NCBI RefSeq assembly: GCF_014284175.1
Contig: NZ_JACOGA010000021.1
Span: forward strand, 1 to 64,000
Source: Affinundibacterium flavidum
Lineage (GTDB): Bacteria > Pseudomonadota > Gammaproteobacteria > Burkholderiales > Burkholderiaceae_D
DNA length: 64,000 nucleotides
Direction: 5' to 3'
A model generated the notes under the pieces. It had not been told where the DNA came from and made no database searches. It saw only the letters and a program-made list of their open reading frames with translations. Numbering within the stretch: the first letter of the stretch is position 1; each line of letters opens with the position of its first letter. Both the position numbers and the translations under genes were made by a program. This document shows positions 1 to 8,089 of the stretch, one piece after another.

Positions 1-107
1 AACCTCCCATGGTCATTATTGGTGCCATGATGAGAAAACTCATTCATGTCGCATTTGGCGTACTAAAATCCGGCAAGCCTTTCGATTCAAGCTTGCATTC
101 TGCTTGA
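1..107 (+). CDS. IS110-family transposase, C-terminal end only (partial)
   Basis: Reading from base 3 in frame gives PPMVIIGAMMRKLIHVAFGV followed by LKSGKPFD, then a stop at 105-107. The pattern of an Arg-Lys-Leu-(I/L)-H followed by G-(V/I)-L-K-(S/T)-G-K-P-(F/Y)-(D/N) close to the stop codon is the usual tail of IS110/IS1111-family DEDD transposases. The rest of the gene lies to the left of the window, so completeness cannot be judged. IS110 elements often lack clear terminal repeats; I could not locate the right end of the element in the 105 bases between this stop and the next gene. This call rests on motif memory over only 34 residues. Confidence 0.7.
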   Translation, partial: PPMVIIGAMMRKLIHVAFGVLKSGKPFDSSLHSA

Positions 108-212
108 CTCGGATAACAGTATCTACTTGACCTCATTTATTCTTGACGCCAATACGATTGCGCCTTGCAAACAACCTCAACGATAAGTCCTATTATTTAA
201 TTACCTATTTAC

Positions 213-1094
213 TCAATGCGTTTTCAAAAACGCTTCTAACATCACAGCCAATTCTTCAGGCTGATCGTGATGCAGCATGTGACCGGCATCCATCACGACT
301 TTAGTTTGCATGTTCGGTATAAACTTCATGCGTCGATCTATCTCTACACGAGCTTCTTCTTTCGAACCTATCATGCGCCAGATGTCAGTATCATTGGCCT
401 CGACCCAAAGTACGGGTGCTGCGATGTTTTGCCAACATTGCAAAACTTCATCGACGTGATACAGCAAGGGACTAGAATTTTTATGCGCCGGATCGGCTAA
501 CAATTCCCATTGACCTTGCGCATTTTCCTTAGCCCAATGCTGCGCCAAGAATGTTGCACGTGCATCTGACAAGCGTGGATTAGTTTTCTGCAAGCGTCCG
601 GCGACTTCTGCCGCACTCGCATACGGACGCAAAGTCGGTACTTCGCGCAATTCATCCAACCATTTACGATAACGCCCTGGTGCTTGTTTTGCCTGCGTCA
701 TTGGCATCCCAAAACCTTCCAGGTTAATCAACTTGGTGATGCGTTCTGGGCGTACTCCAGCATAAATCATGGCAATATTCCCCCCCATGCTGTGGCCTAA
801 TAAATTGACTGGTTGTTCAGGTGAATAATGATGCAAGATCGCATCAAGGTCAGCAACATAATCGGGGAACCAATAGCTCTCGACTGCTGGGGATTCAGTC
901 AAACCAAAACCACGCCAATCAGGAGCAATCACATGCCAGTCTTGCGCCAGGCGATCCACCACAAATTGAAATGATGCGGCGACATCCATCCAGCCATGCA
1001 CCATGAACAACTTCGGTGCATCGGGACTACCCCAATGGCGTACGTGCATATTCAAACCACGCAGAGCGACGAATTCAGAACGGCTGGATTTCAT
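213..1094 (-). CDS. alpha/beta-fold hydrolase
   Basis: A 293-residue single-domain alpha/beta hydrolase without a signal peptide, so cytoplasmic. The oxyanion HGW motif is at residues 33-35, the nucleophile elbow GHSMGG puts the catalytic Ser at 102, and AGHMLHHDQP gives the catalytic His at 272; the acidic residue is probably in EANDTD about 40 residues earlier. The length and the PDWRGFGLTE stretch after the third strand fit the epoxide hydrolase/haloalkane dehalogenase-like branch, but the substrate cannot be read from sequence. It is monocistronic. It faces the IS110 remnant on its 3' side; its upstream region contains an AT-rich, weakly dyad-symmetric sequence (1115-1137) that might be an operator. 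Confidence 0.9.
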   Translation of the reverse strand: MKSSRSEFVALRGLNMHVRHWGSPDAPKLFMVHGWMDVAASFQFVVDRLAQDWHVIAPDWRGFGLTESPAVESYWFPDYVADLDAILHHYSPEQPVNLLGHSMGGNIAMIYAGVRPERITKLINLEGFGMPMTQAKQAPGRYRKWLDELREVPTLRPYASAAEVAGRLQKTNPRLSDARATFLAQHWAKENAQGQWELLADPAHKNSSPLLYHVDEVLQCWQNIAAPVLWVEANDTDIWRMIGSKEEARVEIDRRMKFIPNMQTKVVMDAGHMLHHDQPEELAVMLEAFLKTH

Positions 1095-1175
1095 GATGTT
1101 AACCTTTAGATAAAAATAGTACGACCGTTCGATTATTATAACCTATCATGAATAAATTGCTGCAACACACAAAAA

Positions 1176-1206
1176 AAGCCTTGTGAGATTTCTCTTCACA
1201 AGGCTT
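1176..1206 (-). terminator. intrinsic terminator of the FlgT-like gene
   Basis: Perfect 11-bp stem AAGCCTTGTGA / TCACAAGGCTT with a 9-nt loop. On the minus strand the stem is followed by a run of seven T. It sits 60 bp past the stop codon of the FlgT-like gene. Confidence 0.85.
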
Positions 1207-1266
1207 CTTTAATTCTCAGCATATTTTTTTAATGCATCTTTCCGTACATCATGGCAAAGTACAATT

Positions 1267-2256
1267 TCAGGGTTTGGCGCCATCAAACCGTACATAGTCA
1301 CCAACTTTGACCTTCACTGCACCGACTACGGCTTCACCTTCCAGCTCACCCACCGCAAGTTGCAATTGCGTTTGCTGTATTTTGATTCGCCCCATACTTG
1401 CTTGTGGCGTTCCATAAGTCAGCGGTCGCGCCTGTAAAGAACTCATGCCGATCACAGGTAATTCATCAAAATCAGACACGACCAGTCCCATATCTTCCAC
1501 GACCAGATTCGATGACACCCCGACATCTAATGCCAAACGCTTACCGTTTACTTGAACGATCTTCGCAATCATAGGAAAACTAGACAGATCTTTTCTAATC
1601 CAGCCGACTGATTCTTCTAACACCGCATCGATGGCCTTACCATAGTTGGTTGCATAAAATGCGACACTACCGAATGGTATATCTCTACCGATCTTGCTAT
1701 CGTCTTCTGCTGGGCGATATAAATGGTGGCGCTGTAAAAAAGCGCCTGTCACACCATCGTAAATCACCAATTCAATTTCAATGTGACGACTACGACTTTC
1801 CCATAATCCAAAATATTTTTTGTCGCTGCGCACACCAGCATTACGGATTTCGCCAGAGATCACAAATTGCGCATCATTTTCTGCTGCGACTTGTTTAACC
1901 AATTTTGCAGACGGTGCCTCTTGTTTCAAATCGTAGGACAACAAATCCTTAGATTGACGTACCAAGAAATTGCCAGAGCGTTCCAAGCGACTCAATAATT
2001 CACGTGGCAAGCCCTGCGCAACGTCGTCCAGATCCTGTACCTGAGCCGGTACATTGACCGCAAACCCCGTCATCACGACTTTCTTTTTTAAGACACGCTG
2101 CTCTGACAAGGGCGCAGGCGCTGGCTTAGAAAACAAACCACAAGCGGTCTGGCTCAACGACAAAATCATGACCACAGCCAACACACCCCAGGCACGGTAC
2201 TTAGTCTGAAATAAGTTTAGCCCAGCACCACGTCCTGATAGTTTTCCTTGCTGCAT
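1267..2256 (-). CDS. FlgT-like flagella/envelope assembly protein
   Basis: The protein begins with an N-terminal membrane or signal segment (about residues 23-38 from this start) ending in SQTACG, which is lipobox-like but with an unusual Gln at -3, so lipoprotein status is uncertain. The body (GNFLVRQSKDLL, FVISGEIRNAG, IEIELVIYDG) has the fold signature of the FlgT middle domain / curli-CsgG-like family: an outer-envelope protein that in Vibrio helps build the flagellar H ring. No flagellar gene is nearby, so a flagellar role is inference. The start at 2256 is preferred because AAGGACGAG precedes its ATG; the longer reading (to 2277) would need a TTG start. It lies 13 bp after the DUF455 gene and is probably cotranscribed with it. 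Confidence 0.7.
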   Translation of the reverse strand: MQQGKLSGRGAGLNLFQTKYRAWGVLAVVMILSLSQTACGLFSKPAPAPLSEQRVLKKKVVMTGFAVNVPAQVQDLDDVAQGLPRELLSRLERSGNFLVRQSKDLLSYDLKQEAPSAKLVKQVAAENDAQFVISGEIRNAGVRSDKKYFGLWESRSRHIEIELVIYDGVTGAFLQRHHLYRPAEDDSKIGRDIPFGSVAFYATNYGKAIDAVLEESVGWIRKDLSSFPMIAKIVQVNGKRLALDVGVSSNLVVEDMGLVVSDFDELPVIGMSSLQARPLTYGTPQASMGRIKIQQTQLQLAVGELEGEAVVGAVKVKVGDYVRFDGAKP

Positions 2257-2269
2257 AGTCTCGTCCTTT

Positions 2270-3160
2270 TTATTCAATTTTCATTGCATGCAATTCTTCT
2301 TGGGTAAAACCCGCCGCCAGCCGTGCTGGTACATTAAACGGTGCACGTAGTTGTGGTGCTCTAAATTCCGTAGCCAATGCAGCAAAGCAAGCGATAGGCT
2401 CTAATTGACGTTGTTCACATAGATAGGCGAACCAGCGATTCCCTATCGCAACGTGACCAATTTCATCACGCAAAATAATATCCAAAATCTCCGCAGCGGC
2501 TTGGTCTTTCACTTGCGCCAACTTTGCGCGCAAGGCTGGCGTCGCATCTAGGCCGCGTGCTTCCATCGTACGTGGCACTAAAGCCATACGCGCCAATACG
2601 TCAGCTTGTGTCTTTTCGGCTAACTCCCATAAGCTATTATGCGCAGAAAAATCGCCGTATTGATAGTTCAGCGTCAGTAAATGATCGGCCAACAAACCAA
2701 AGTGATACGCTTCTTCTTGCGCTACCTGCAGCCAATCGACGTAATATGCTTCCGGCATGTTGGGAAAACGCCAAACAGCATCCAAAGCCAGATTAATCGC
2801 ATTAAATTCTATGTGCGCAAGTGCATGGATCAGGCTGGCGCGCCCTTCAGGTGTCGCCATCGAACGACGTTTAACTTCTAAAGGAGCGACCAGATCAGGT
2901 TTATCTGGTCGTCCGGGGATAGCCATTGACGCCAACAAATCTGCTTGCATGTCGAGTTGCAAATCGCCAGCCAACCAAGCTTGTCGCATCGCGATCACAC
3001 CAGCAGCTTTCGCTCTGGCATCAGATTCAGCCAGCCAATGCAAGGCGAGCTGACGTAAATCAAGAATGTTTGAACTTATTGAAACGACATCAGAAAAAGT
3101 ACTAAGTATCGGTGAATTCATGCGTTGGGCGGTAAAATGACGGCTAATTGTTAATCTCAC
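2270..3160 (-). CDS. DUF455 family ferritin-like protein
   Basis: A 296-residue helical protein matching the DUF455 family, whose members have a ferritin-like four-helix core. Several acidic/His metal-ligand-like signatures are visible: HIEFNAINLALDA, EEAYHFGLLADHL and RDEIGHVAIGNRWF, spaced as in di-iron helical bundles. It probably binds a di-metal centre; the reaction is not established. I keep the GTG start at 3160, which has AGAGGG five to six bases upstream; an internal ATG at 3121 has no good ribosome site. The gene starts only 27 bp from the divergent gamma carbonic anhydrase start, so the promoters must overlap. The FlgT-like gene follows downstream. Confidence 0.85.
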   Translation of the reverse strand: MRLTISRHFTAQRMNSPILSTFSDVVSISSNILDLRQLALHWLAESDARAKAAGVIAMRQAWLAGDLQLDMQADLLASMAIPGRPDKPDLVAPLEVKRRSMATPEGRASLIHALAHIEFNAINLALDAVWRFPNMPEAYYVDWLQVAQEEAYHFGLLADHLLTLNYQYGDFSAHNSLWELAEKTQADVLARMALVPRTMEARGLDATPALRAKLAQVKDQAAAEILDIILRDEIGHVAIGNRWFAYLCEQRQLEPIACFAALATEFRAPQLRAPFNVPARLAAGFTQEELHAMKIE

Positions 3161-3187
3161 TTAATCCCTCTATTTTACGGAAGAATC

Positions 3188-3718
3188 ATGGCTATTTATC
3201 AGTTAGGCGACATTTCTCCTGAAATTGATTCCAGCGCCTACATTACCGATAGCGCAAAAGTCATAGGCAAAGTTCAAATTGACGCATATGCCAGTGTCTG
3301 GTTTGGCACCGTCATTCGTGGCGACAATGAATTAATTCATATCGGCGAAAACAGCAATTTACAAGAATCTTGCACATTACATACTGATCCCGGCTATCCC
3401 TTAACTGTCGGCAAAAATGTCACGGTCGGCCACCAAGCGATGTTGCACGGCTGCAGTATCGGTGAAGGCAGTCTGATTGGCATTCAAGCGGTGATACTCA
3501 ACGGTGCCAAAATAGGCAAGAATTGTTTAGTCGGTGCAGGTGCATTGGTCACGGAAGGTAAAGAGTTCCCGGATAATAGCCTTATCGTTGGCTCACCTGC
3601 CAAAATTATCCGCACTTTGAGCGACGAAGCGATCGCCAACATGCAAGCCAACACCCACAATTATGTGCGTCGGGCGCAAGAGTATAAGACTCAATTGAAA
3701 CGAATCGATACGGATTGA
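3188..3718 (+). CDS. gamma-class carbonic anhydrase family protein
   Basis: A 176-residue left-handed beta-helix protein built of hexapeptide repeats ([LIV]-G-x-x-x-x). The three metal-binding His of the gamma carbonic anhydrase/YrdA/PaaY family are visible in SCTLHTD, VGHQAML and LHGCSIG. The trimer would carry Zn or Fe at subunit interfaces; many bacterial members have weak or no carbonic anhydrase activity. AGAGGGA-like and TTTACGGAAGAATC sequence precedes the ATG (GGAAG at good spacing). Divergent from the DUF455 gene, and followed after 72 bp by Hsp33, a neighbour seen in other Burkholderiales (from memory). Confidence 0.93.
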   Translation: MAIYQLGDISPEIDSSAYITDSAKVIGKVQIDAYASVWFGTVIRGDNELIHIGENSNLQESCTLHTDPGYPLTVGKNVTVGHQAMLHGCSIGEGSLIGIQAVILNGAKIGKNCLVGAGALVTEGKEFPDNSLIVGSPAKIIRTLSDEAIANMQANTHNYVRRAQEYKTQLKRIDTD

Positions 3719-3790
3719 TGCAGAGTAATCATCGGCATCAATTTCAAATCCACTACTAACATCATCGTTAAAGAAATTCAAGGAAATACA

Positions 3791-4717
3791 GTGAAAGACA
3801 ATCTACAAAAATTTATGTTTGAGCATGCCGGCGTTCGCGGTGAATTAGTCGAACTGCCAAACACCTGGCAAGAAATTTTGTCGCATCAAGCCTATCCTCA
3901 AGCAGTCAAAGCGATCTTAGGTGAACTGTTAGCGGCGGCAGCCTTGCTCAGCGCCAATTTGAAGTTTAATGGCACGATGGTGATGCAGATCCACGGTGAC
4001 GGCCCTATTAAATTATTGGTCGTTGAATGTGATTCACAATTACGTTTGCGTGCCACTGCTAAACTTGCAGCCAACGCCGTGATCGCTGACGATGCGACTT
4101 TAAGTGACTTAGTCCATAGCCATGGTCAGGGACGTTTCGTGATCACTTTAGATCCAAACGACAAAATGCCGGGGCAGCAAGCTTATCAAGGCATCGTCCC
4201 ACTCGACGGCGAATCAATTTCTACCATCATCGAAAATTATATGATGCGTTCCGAACAGCTTGATACCAAACTCTGGTTAGCAGCTGATGGCACGGTCACA
4301 CGCGGCCTCTTACTGCAAAAGCTACCAAAGCATGGTGGTACTGAAAGCAGTGTCGAAGATGAAACCGAAGCCTGGAATCGCGCTGTGATTTTGGGAAGCA
4401 CACTCAAGCAAGAAGAACTCTTGAGCACCGACATAGAAACCCTGATGACGCGCTTATTCTGGGAAGAAACTTTACGCGTTTTTGAACCCGTGCATCCAGA
4501 ATTCCACTGCAATTGCACACGCGAAAAAGTAGGTGACATGCTGAAGATGCTAGGTGAAGTTGAAGTTAGTACCGCGATTGCGGAGTTAAACCAACTCGAT
4601 ATCAATTGTGATTTTTGTGGCAAACACTATAGTTTTGATCAGGTAGATTGTGCGCAGTTATTTACGGCGCAGACTTTGACAGAGGGAATTATCAAGCCTA
4701 GTCATAGCAAACACTAA
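3791..4717 (+). CDS. hslO: Hsp33 redox-regulated chaperone
   Basis: A 308-residue Hsp33: an N-terminal substrate-binding fold followed by the redox switch with zinc-ligand cysteines C240-x-C242 and C273-x-x-C276. Oxidation by peroxide or HOCl releases zinc and activates holdase function in the cytoplasm. The start is GTG with AAGGAAAT upstream. All four cysteines are present, so the switch should be functional. It is probably transcribed with, or just after, the carbonic anhydrase gene. Confidence 0.97.
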   Translation: MKDNLQKFMFEHAGVRGELVELPNTWQEILSHQAYPQAVKAILGELLAAAALLSANLKFNGTMVMQIHGDGPIKLLVVECDSQLRLRATAKLAANAVIADDATLSDLVHSHGQGRFVITLDPNDKMPGQQAYQGIVPLDGESISTIIENYMMRSEQLDTKLWLAADGTVTRGLLLQKLPKHGGTESSVEDETEAWNRAVILGSTLKQEELLSTDIETLMTRLFWEETLRVFEPVHPEFHCNCTREKVGDMLKMLGEVEVSTAIAELNQLDINCDFCGKHYSFDQVDCAQLFTAQTLTEGIIKPSHSKH

Positions 4718-4915
4718 TTGAGATTAGTGAAGAGTTTTCGATTAGAATAGTTTTAATATCTTGATTTTCTTTTTTACGTTTTCTTTTTTTATTTTTTATT
4801 CACTTGTTTCCGGCTTGGGCCATCAATAAAAAACATCAACAAGAAAAGTGAAACGTCTCAAAGAAAATCAAATTCAGTTCACATGTGCTTCACAATTCAC
4901 CTTACTGAAAACAAC

Positions 4916-6169
4916 ATGAACGACACTAATTCTTCCAATGCCAACACTAACACCGGCACCAACGCCAACGTCGGTGCAACTCTCAAACAATTACGCATCG
5001 ACCGCAGCTCGCCACTTACCAGCAAGAAAAAGAATTGGGGTAAATGGCTGATGATCCTTGTAGCGATCATCGCTGCAGGCGCGTTCATGCTGCGCCCGCG
5101 CCCACAAGAAGTTCAAGTCAGTTCAGTAATTACCACTTACCCTTCACAACAATATGCACAATTAACGGCATCCGGTTACGTCGTCGCACAACGGCGCGCC
5201 GCGGTCGCGAGTAAAGCGACAGGACGCCTGATCTGGCTCAACGTGCGTGAAGGTAGCAAAGTCAAGCAAGGTGAAATCATCGCCAAGCTCGATGCCAGCG
5301 ATGTACAAGCAGCGATTGCGGCAGTGCAAGCCAATGTACGCCAAACCGAAGCTGTAGTAGCACAATCCAATGTGGAATTAGTGAATGCAGAAGCTGATTT
5401 GAAACGGGCGCAAGGTTTACAAACTCAAGGTTTTATTTCCAGTCAAGCGATGGATGCAGCGCTCAAACGTGTGAATGCAGCTAAAGCGGCTATTACTTCA
5501 GCGCAGGCAAGCGTAGCGGTGGCACGTTCCCAATTACGCATACAACAAGTCAATCAAGACTTCACAGAAATTCGTGCGCCATTTGATGGCGTAGTCTTAA
5601 ATAAGAATGCGAATGTCGGCGACATCATCACACCGTTCTCCAACGCCGCTGGCAGTCAAGGTGCCGTCGTCACGATGGCAGATATGACGACCTTAGAGGT
5701 TGAAGCAGATGTATCCGAAAGCAACCTCGCGAAAGCCGCCATTGGTCAACCAGTCGAAATCACATTAGACGCTTTACCAGATAGTCGGTTTCGCGGAAAT
5801 ATTGTCGGCATAGTTCCCACCGTTGACCGGGCAAAAGCGACTGTCATGACCAAGATACGTTTTGAAAAACTCGATCCACGCATCTTGCCCGAAATGAGCG
5901 CCAAGGTCACGATCTTGTCACAAGCCGCCACTGACACAGAACAAAAACCAGTATTAGCAATCAACCCTAAAACAGTGATTGAACATCAAGGGAAAAAAGT
6001 CGTGTTTCGGGTGAAAGACGATCAATTGGAAATGCTTACGGTGAGCTTGGGCAGAAAAATTGGCGACAACCAAGAAGTCACGGCAAATTTGCAATCGGGT
6101 GACAAACTCGTTCTACAACCCAATGACAAATTGGAGGCTGGCAAAAAAGTCAGCGTTGCGACCAAATGA
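4916..6169 (+). CDS. efflux periplasmic adaptor (HlyD/MacA-type membrane-fusion protein)
   Basis: One N-terminal membrane anchor (WLMILVAIIAAGAFML, about residues 40-56 from this start) precedes a periplasmic adaptor with lipoyl halves (GRLIWLNVREGSKVKQGEIIAKLD and IRAPFDGVVLNKNANVGD), an alpha-hairpin rich in Ala/Gln, and a beta-barrel. This is the membrane-fusion part of a MacAB-like or RND-like exporter. I choose the ATG at 4916; an earlier in-frame ATG at 4883 adds 11 unlikely residues and has no ribosome site. The stop overlaps the ATPase start (ATGA), so translation is coupled. No outer-membrane TolC-type protein is encoded here; a shared one elsewhere would be needed. Confidence 0.92.
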   Translation: MNDTNSSNANTNTGTNANVGATLKQLRIDRSSPLTSKKKNWGKWLMILVAIIAAGAFMLRPRPQEVQVSSVITTYPSQQYAQLTASGYVVAQRRAAVASKATGRLIWLNVREGSKVKQGEIIAKLDASDVQAAIAAVQANVRQTEAVVAQSNVELVNAEADLKRAQGLQTQGFISSQAMDAALKRVNAAKAAITSAQASVAVARSQLRIQQVNQDFTEIRAPFDGVVLNKNANVGDIITPFSNAAGSQGAVVTMADMTTLEVEADVSESNLAKAAIGQPVEITLDALPDSRFRGNIVGIVPTVDRAKATVMTKIRFEKLDPRILPEMSAKVTILSQAATDTEQKPVLAINPKTVIEHQGKKVVFRVKDDQLEMLTVSLGRKIGDNQEVTANLQSGDKLVLQPNDKLEAGKKVSVATK

Positions 6170-6909
6170 GTGCGAATTCCACCTTGCCACCCATCATTCG
6201 CATCCGCGATTTAGATAAATCCTATACGCGTGGCGGGCAAATCATTCCAGTCTTGGAAGGTGTGAATCTGGATGTAGAGACAGCCGAATTTCTCGCATTG
6301 ATGGGACCGAGTGGATCGGGAAAAAGTACGCTATTAAACCTGATCGCTGGCATAGATAAACCGACCTCAGGCACAATAGAAATTGCAGGCGTCAACATTG
6401 CTAACCTCAGTGAAGGTCAACTCGCAGACTGGCGTGCTGCCAATGTTGGCTTCATTTTCCAGTTCTACAATTTAATGCCCGTATTAAATGCTTTCGAAAA
6501 TGTTGAACTTCCCTTATTGCTAACCAATCTCTCTCGTTCACAACGCAAAGCCCACGTCAATGCTGCGCTGGAAATGGTGAGCCTAACGGATCGCATGGAT
6601 CACTATCCAAATGAACTTTCTGGCGGTCAGCAGCAGCGGGTGGCAATCGCCCGCGCTTTAGTTACTGATCCTGCCTTGATCGTAGCAGATGAACCGACAG
6701 GTGATTTAGATCGTGTAACGGCGAGCGAAGTATTAGATTTACTCGAGAACTTACATCGCGATCTCGGCAAGACCATCATTATGGTGACACATGATCCAAA
6801 AGCAGCTTCACGTGCACATCGCTTAGTGCACTTAGAAAAAGGTTTACTAGTGCCTGACGAAAACATTGTCAGTGCAATGCCTCCATCCCCGGCAAGTTTG
6901 TCGCTGTAG
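6166..6909 (+). CDS. ABC transporter ATP-binding protein (MacB/LolD type)
   Basis: A 247-residue nucleotide-binding subunit: Walker A GPSGSGKST (residues 47-55), Q-loop FIFQFYNLMPVL, signature LSGGQQQR, Walker B LIVADEPTGDLD and H-loop MVTHD. The QFYNLMPVLNAFENVELP stretch is characteristic of the LolD/MacB/FtsE (type VII) exporter group, which drives mechanotransmission in FtsX-like permeases rather than membrane passage. It overlaps the adaptor gene by 4 bp and is followed by two permease genes. Confidence 0.96.
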   Translation: MSANSTLPPIIRIRDLDKSYTRGGQIIPVLEGVNLDVETAEFLALMGPSGSGKSTLLNLIAGIDKPTSGTIEIAGVNIANLSEGQLADWRAANVGFIFQFYNLMPVLNAFENVELPLLLTNLSRSQRKAHVNAALEMVSLTDRMDHYPNELSGGQQQRVAIARALVTDPALIVADEPTGDLDRVTASEVLDLLENLHRDLGKTIIMVTHDPKAASRAHRLVHLEKGLLVPDENIVSAMPPSPASLSL

Positions 6910-6931
6910 TCTACACAATCACGCGCAAACC

Positions 6932-8089
6932 ATGTTCATCTTCCGACTCCTACTTAAGAACGCCTTTCGTCACAAACTACGCACTGTGTTGACCATGGTC
7001 GGTCTGGTCGTAGCGATCTGTGCATTTGGGCTCCTGCGTACGATTATCGATGCGTGGTATGCGGGCGTTGATGGCACCTCTAGCGTGCGCTTAATTACGC
7101 GCAACTCTATTTCACTGACCTTCCCTTTGCCACTTAACTACGCTGAGCGTCTACGCAATGTCGAAGGTGTAACAGGCGTTAGCTGGTCAAATTGGTTCGG
7201 CGGAATTTACATTACCGAGCGTAATTTTTTCCCTCAATTTGCAGTAGAACCTGCCAGTTATTTGGCGCTGTATCCTGAATATATTTTGAAAGAAGAAGAA
7301 AAGAAAGCCTTCATCTTAGATCGGCAAGGCGCGATTGTCGGACGTAAATTGGCTAACCAATATGGCTGGAAAATCGGCGACCAGATTCCCATTCGCGGCA
7401 CGATATTTCCGGGCACCTGGACATTTACCCTGCGCGGAATCTGGGACGGCGTCGATGCTAAAACAGATGAATCTCAATTACTCTTTCATTGGCAACTACT
7501 AGCGGAATCAAATCGAAAACGTCTGAAACGCAGCGCTGATTATGTCGGAGTGTATGTGGTGCGCATCAACGAACCGGACAACGCACCTATCGTGTCTGAA
7601 CGTATTGACGCTTTGTTTAAAAACTCTCTAGGTGAAACCCTAACCGAAACTGAGAAAGCATTCCAACTCGGATTTGTGTCTATGAGCGAAGCGATTTTGG
7701 TGGCTGTCAATGCGGTTAGCTTCGTCATCATCATTATCATCATGGCGGTGATGGCCAATACCATGACCATGACGGCACGCGAACGCTTGGCAGAATATGC
7801 AACGCTGAAAGCATTGGGATTTTCACCTAGCTTTGTCGTCAAACTCTTATTTGGTGAAAGCTTGGTCATTGCCTTAATCGGTGGAGGTACGGGACTTTTA
7901 TTGACGCTCCCAATTGCCGCTGCCTTTGCTAAATCGGTGGGAACGCTGTTTCCGGTGTTCAGAGTTTCCGATACCACGATGGCGCTACAATTATTCGCCG
8001 CCGTCATCGTCGGTGTAGTCGCAGCAGCTTGGCCTGCATGGAAGATGAGCCGCATCGATATCGTCAATGGTTTGAGGCACGTCGCATGA
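6932..8089 (+). CDS. ABC transporter permease, FtsX/MacB type (first of two)
   Basis: About 385 residues: TM1 near the N-terminus (TVLTMVGLVVAICAFGLLRT), a large periplasmic domain of roughly 200 residues, then three C-terminal membrane segments (SEAILVAVNAVSFVIIIIIM; LLFGESLVIALIGGGTGLLL; LFAAVIVGVVAAAWPAW). The ARERLAEYATLKALGF motif between TM2 and TM3 is typical of FtsX-domain permeases. Start at 6932 (ATG) fits the N-terminus FRLLLKNAFRHKLRT expected of this family; the longer reading back to 6866 overlaps the ATPase. The stop overlaps the start of the second permease (ATGA). Confidence 0.93.
   Translation: MFIFRLLLKNAFRHKLRTVLTMVGLVVAICAFGLLRTIIDAWYAGVDGTSSVRLITRNSISLTFPLPLNYAERLRNVEGVTGVSWSNWFGGIYITERNFFPQFAVEPASYLALYPEYILKEEEKKAFILDRQGAIVGRKLANQYGWKIGDQIPIRGTIFPGTWTFTLRGIWDGVDAKTDESQLLFHWQLLAESNRKRLKRSADYVGVYVVRINEPDNAPIVSERIDALFKNSLGETLTETEKAFQLGFVSMSEAILVAVNAVSFVIIIIIMAVMANTMTMTARERLAEYATLKALGFSPSFVVKLLFGESLVIALIGGGTGLLLTLPIAAAFAKSVGTLFPVFRVSDTTMALQLFAAVIVGVVAAAWPAWKMSRIDIVNGLRHVA

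Noticed and set aside
1115..1137. TetR-type operator upstream of the alpha/beta hydrolase
   Set aside because: AATAGTACGACCGTTCGATTATT has symmetric AT ends, but only about 14 of 23 positions are self-complementary and no TetR gene is adjacent; not enough to call a site.
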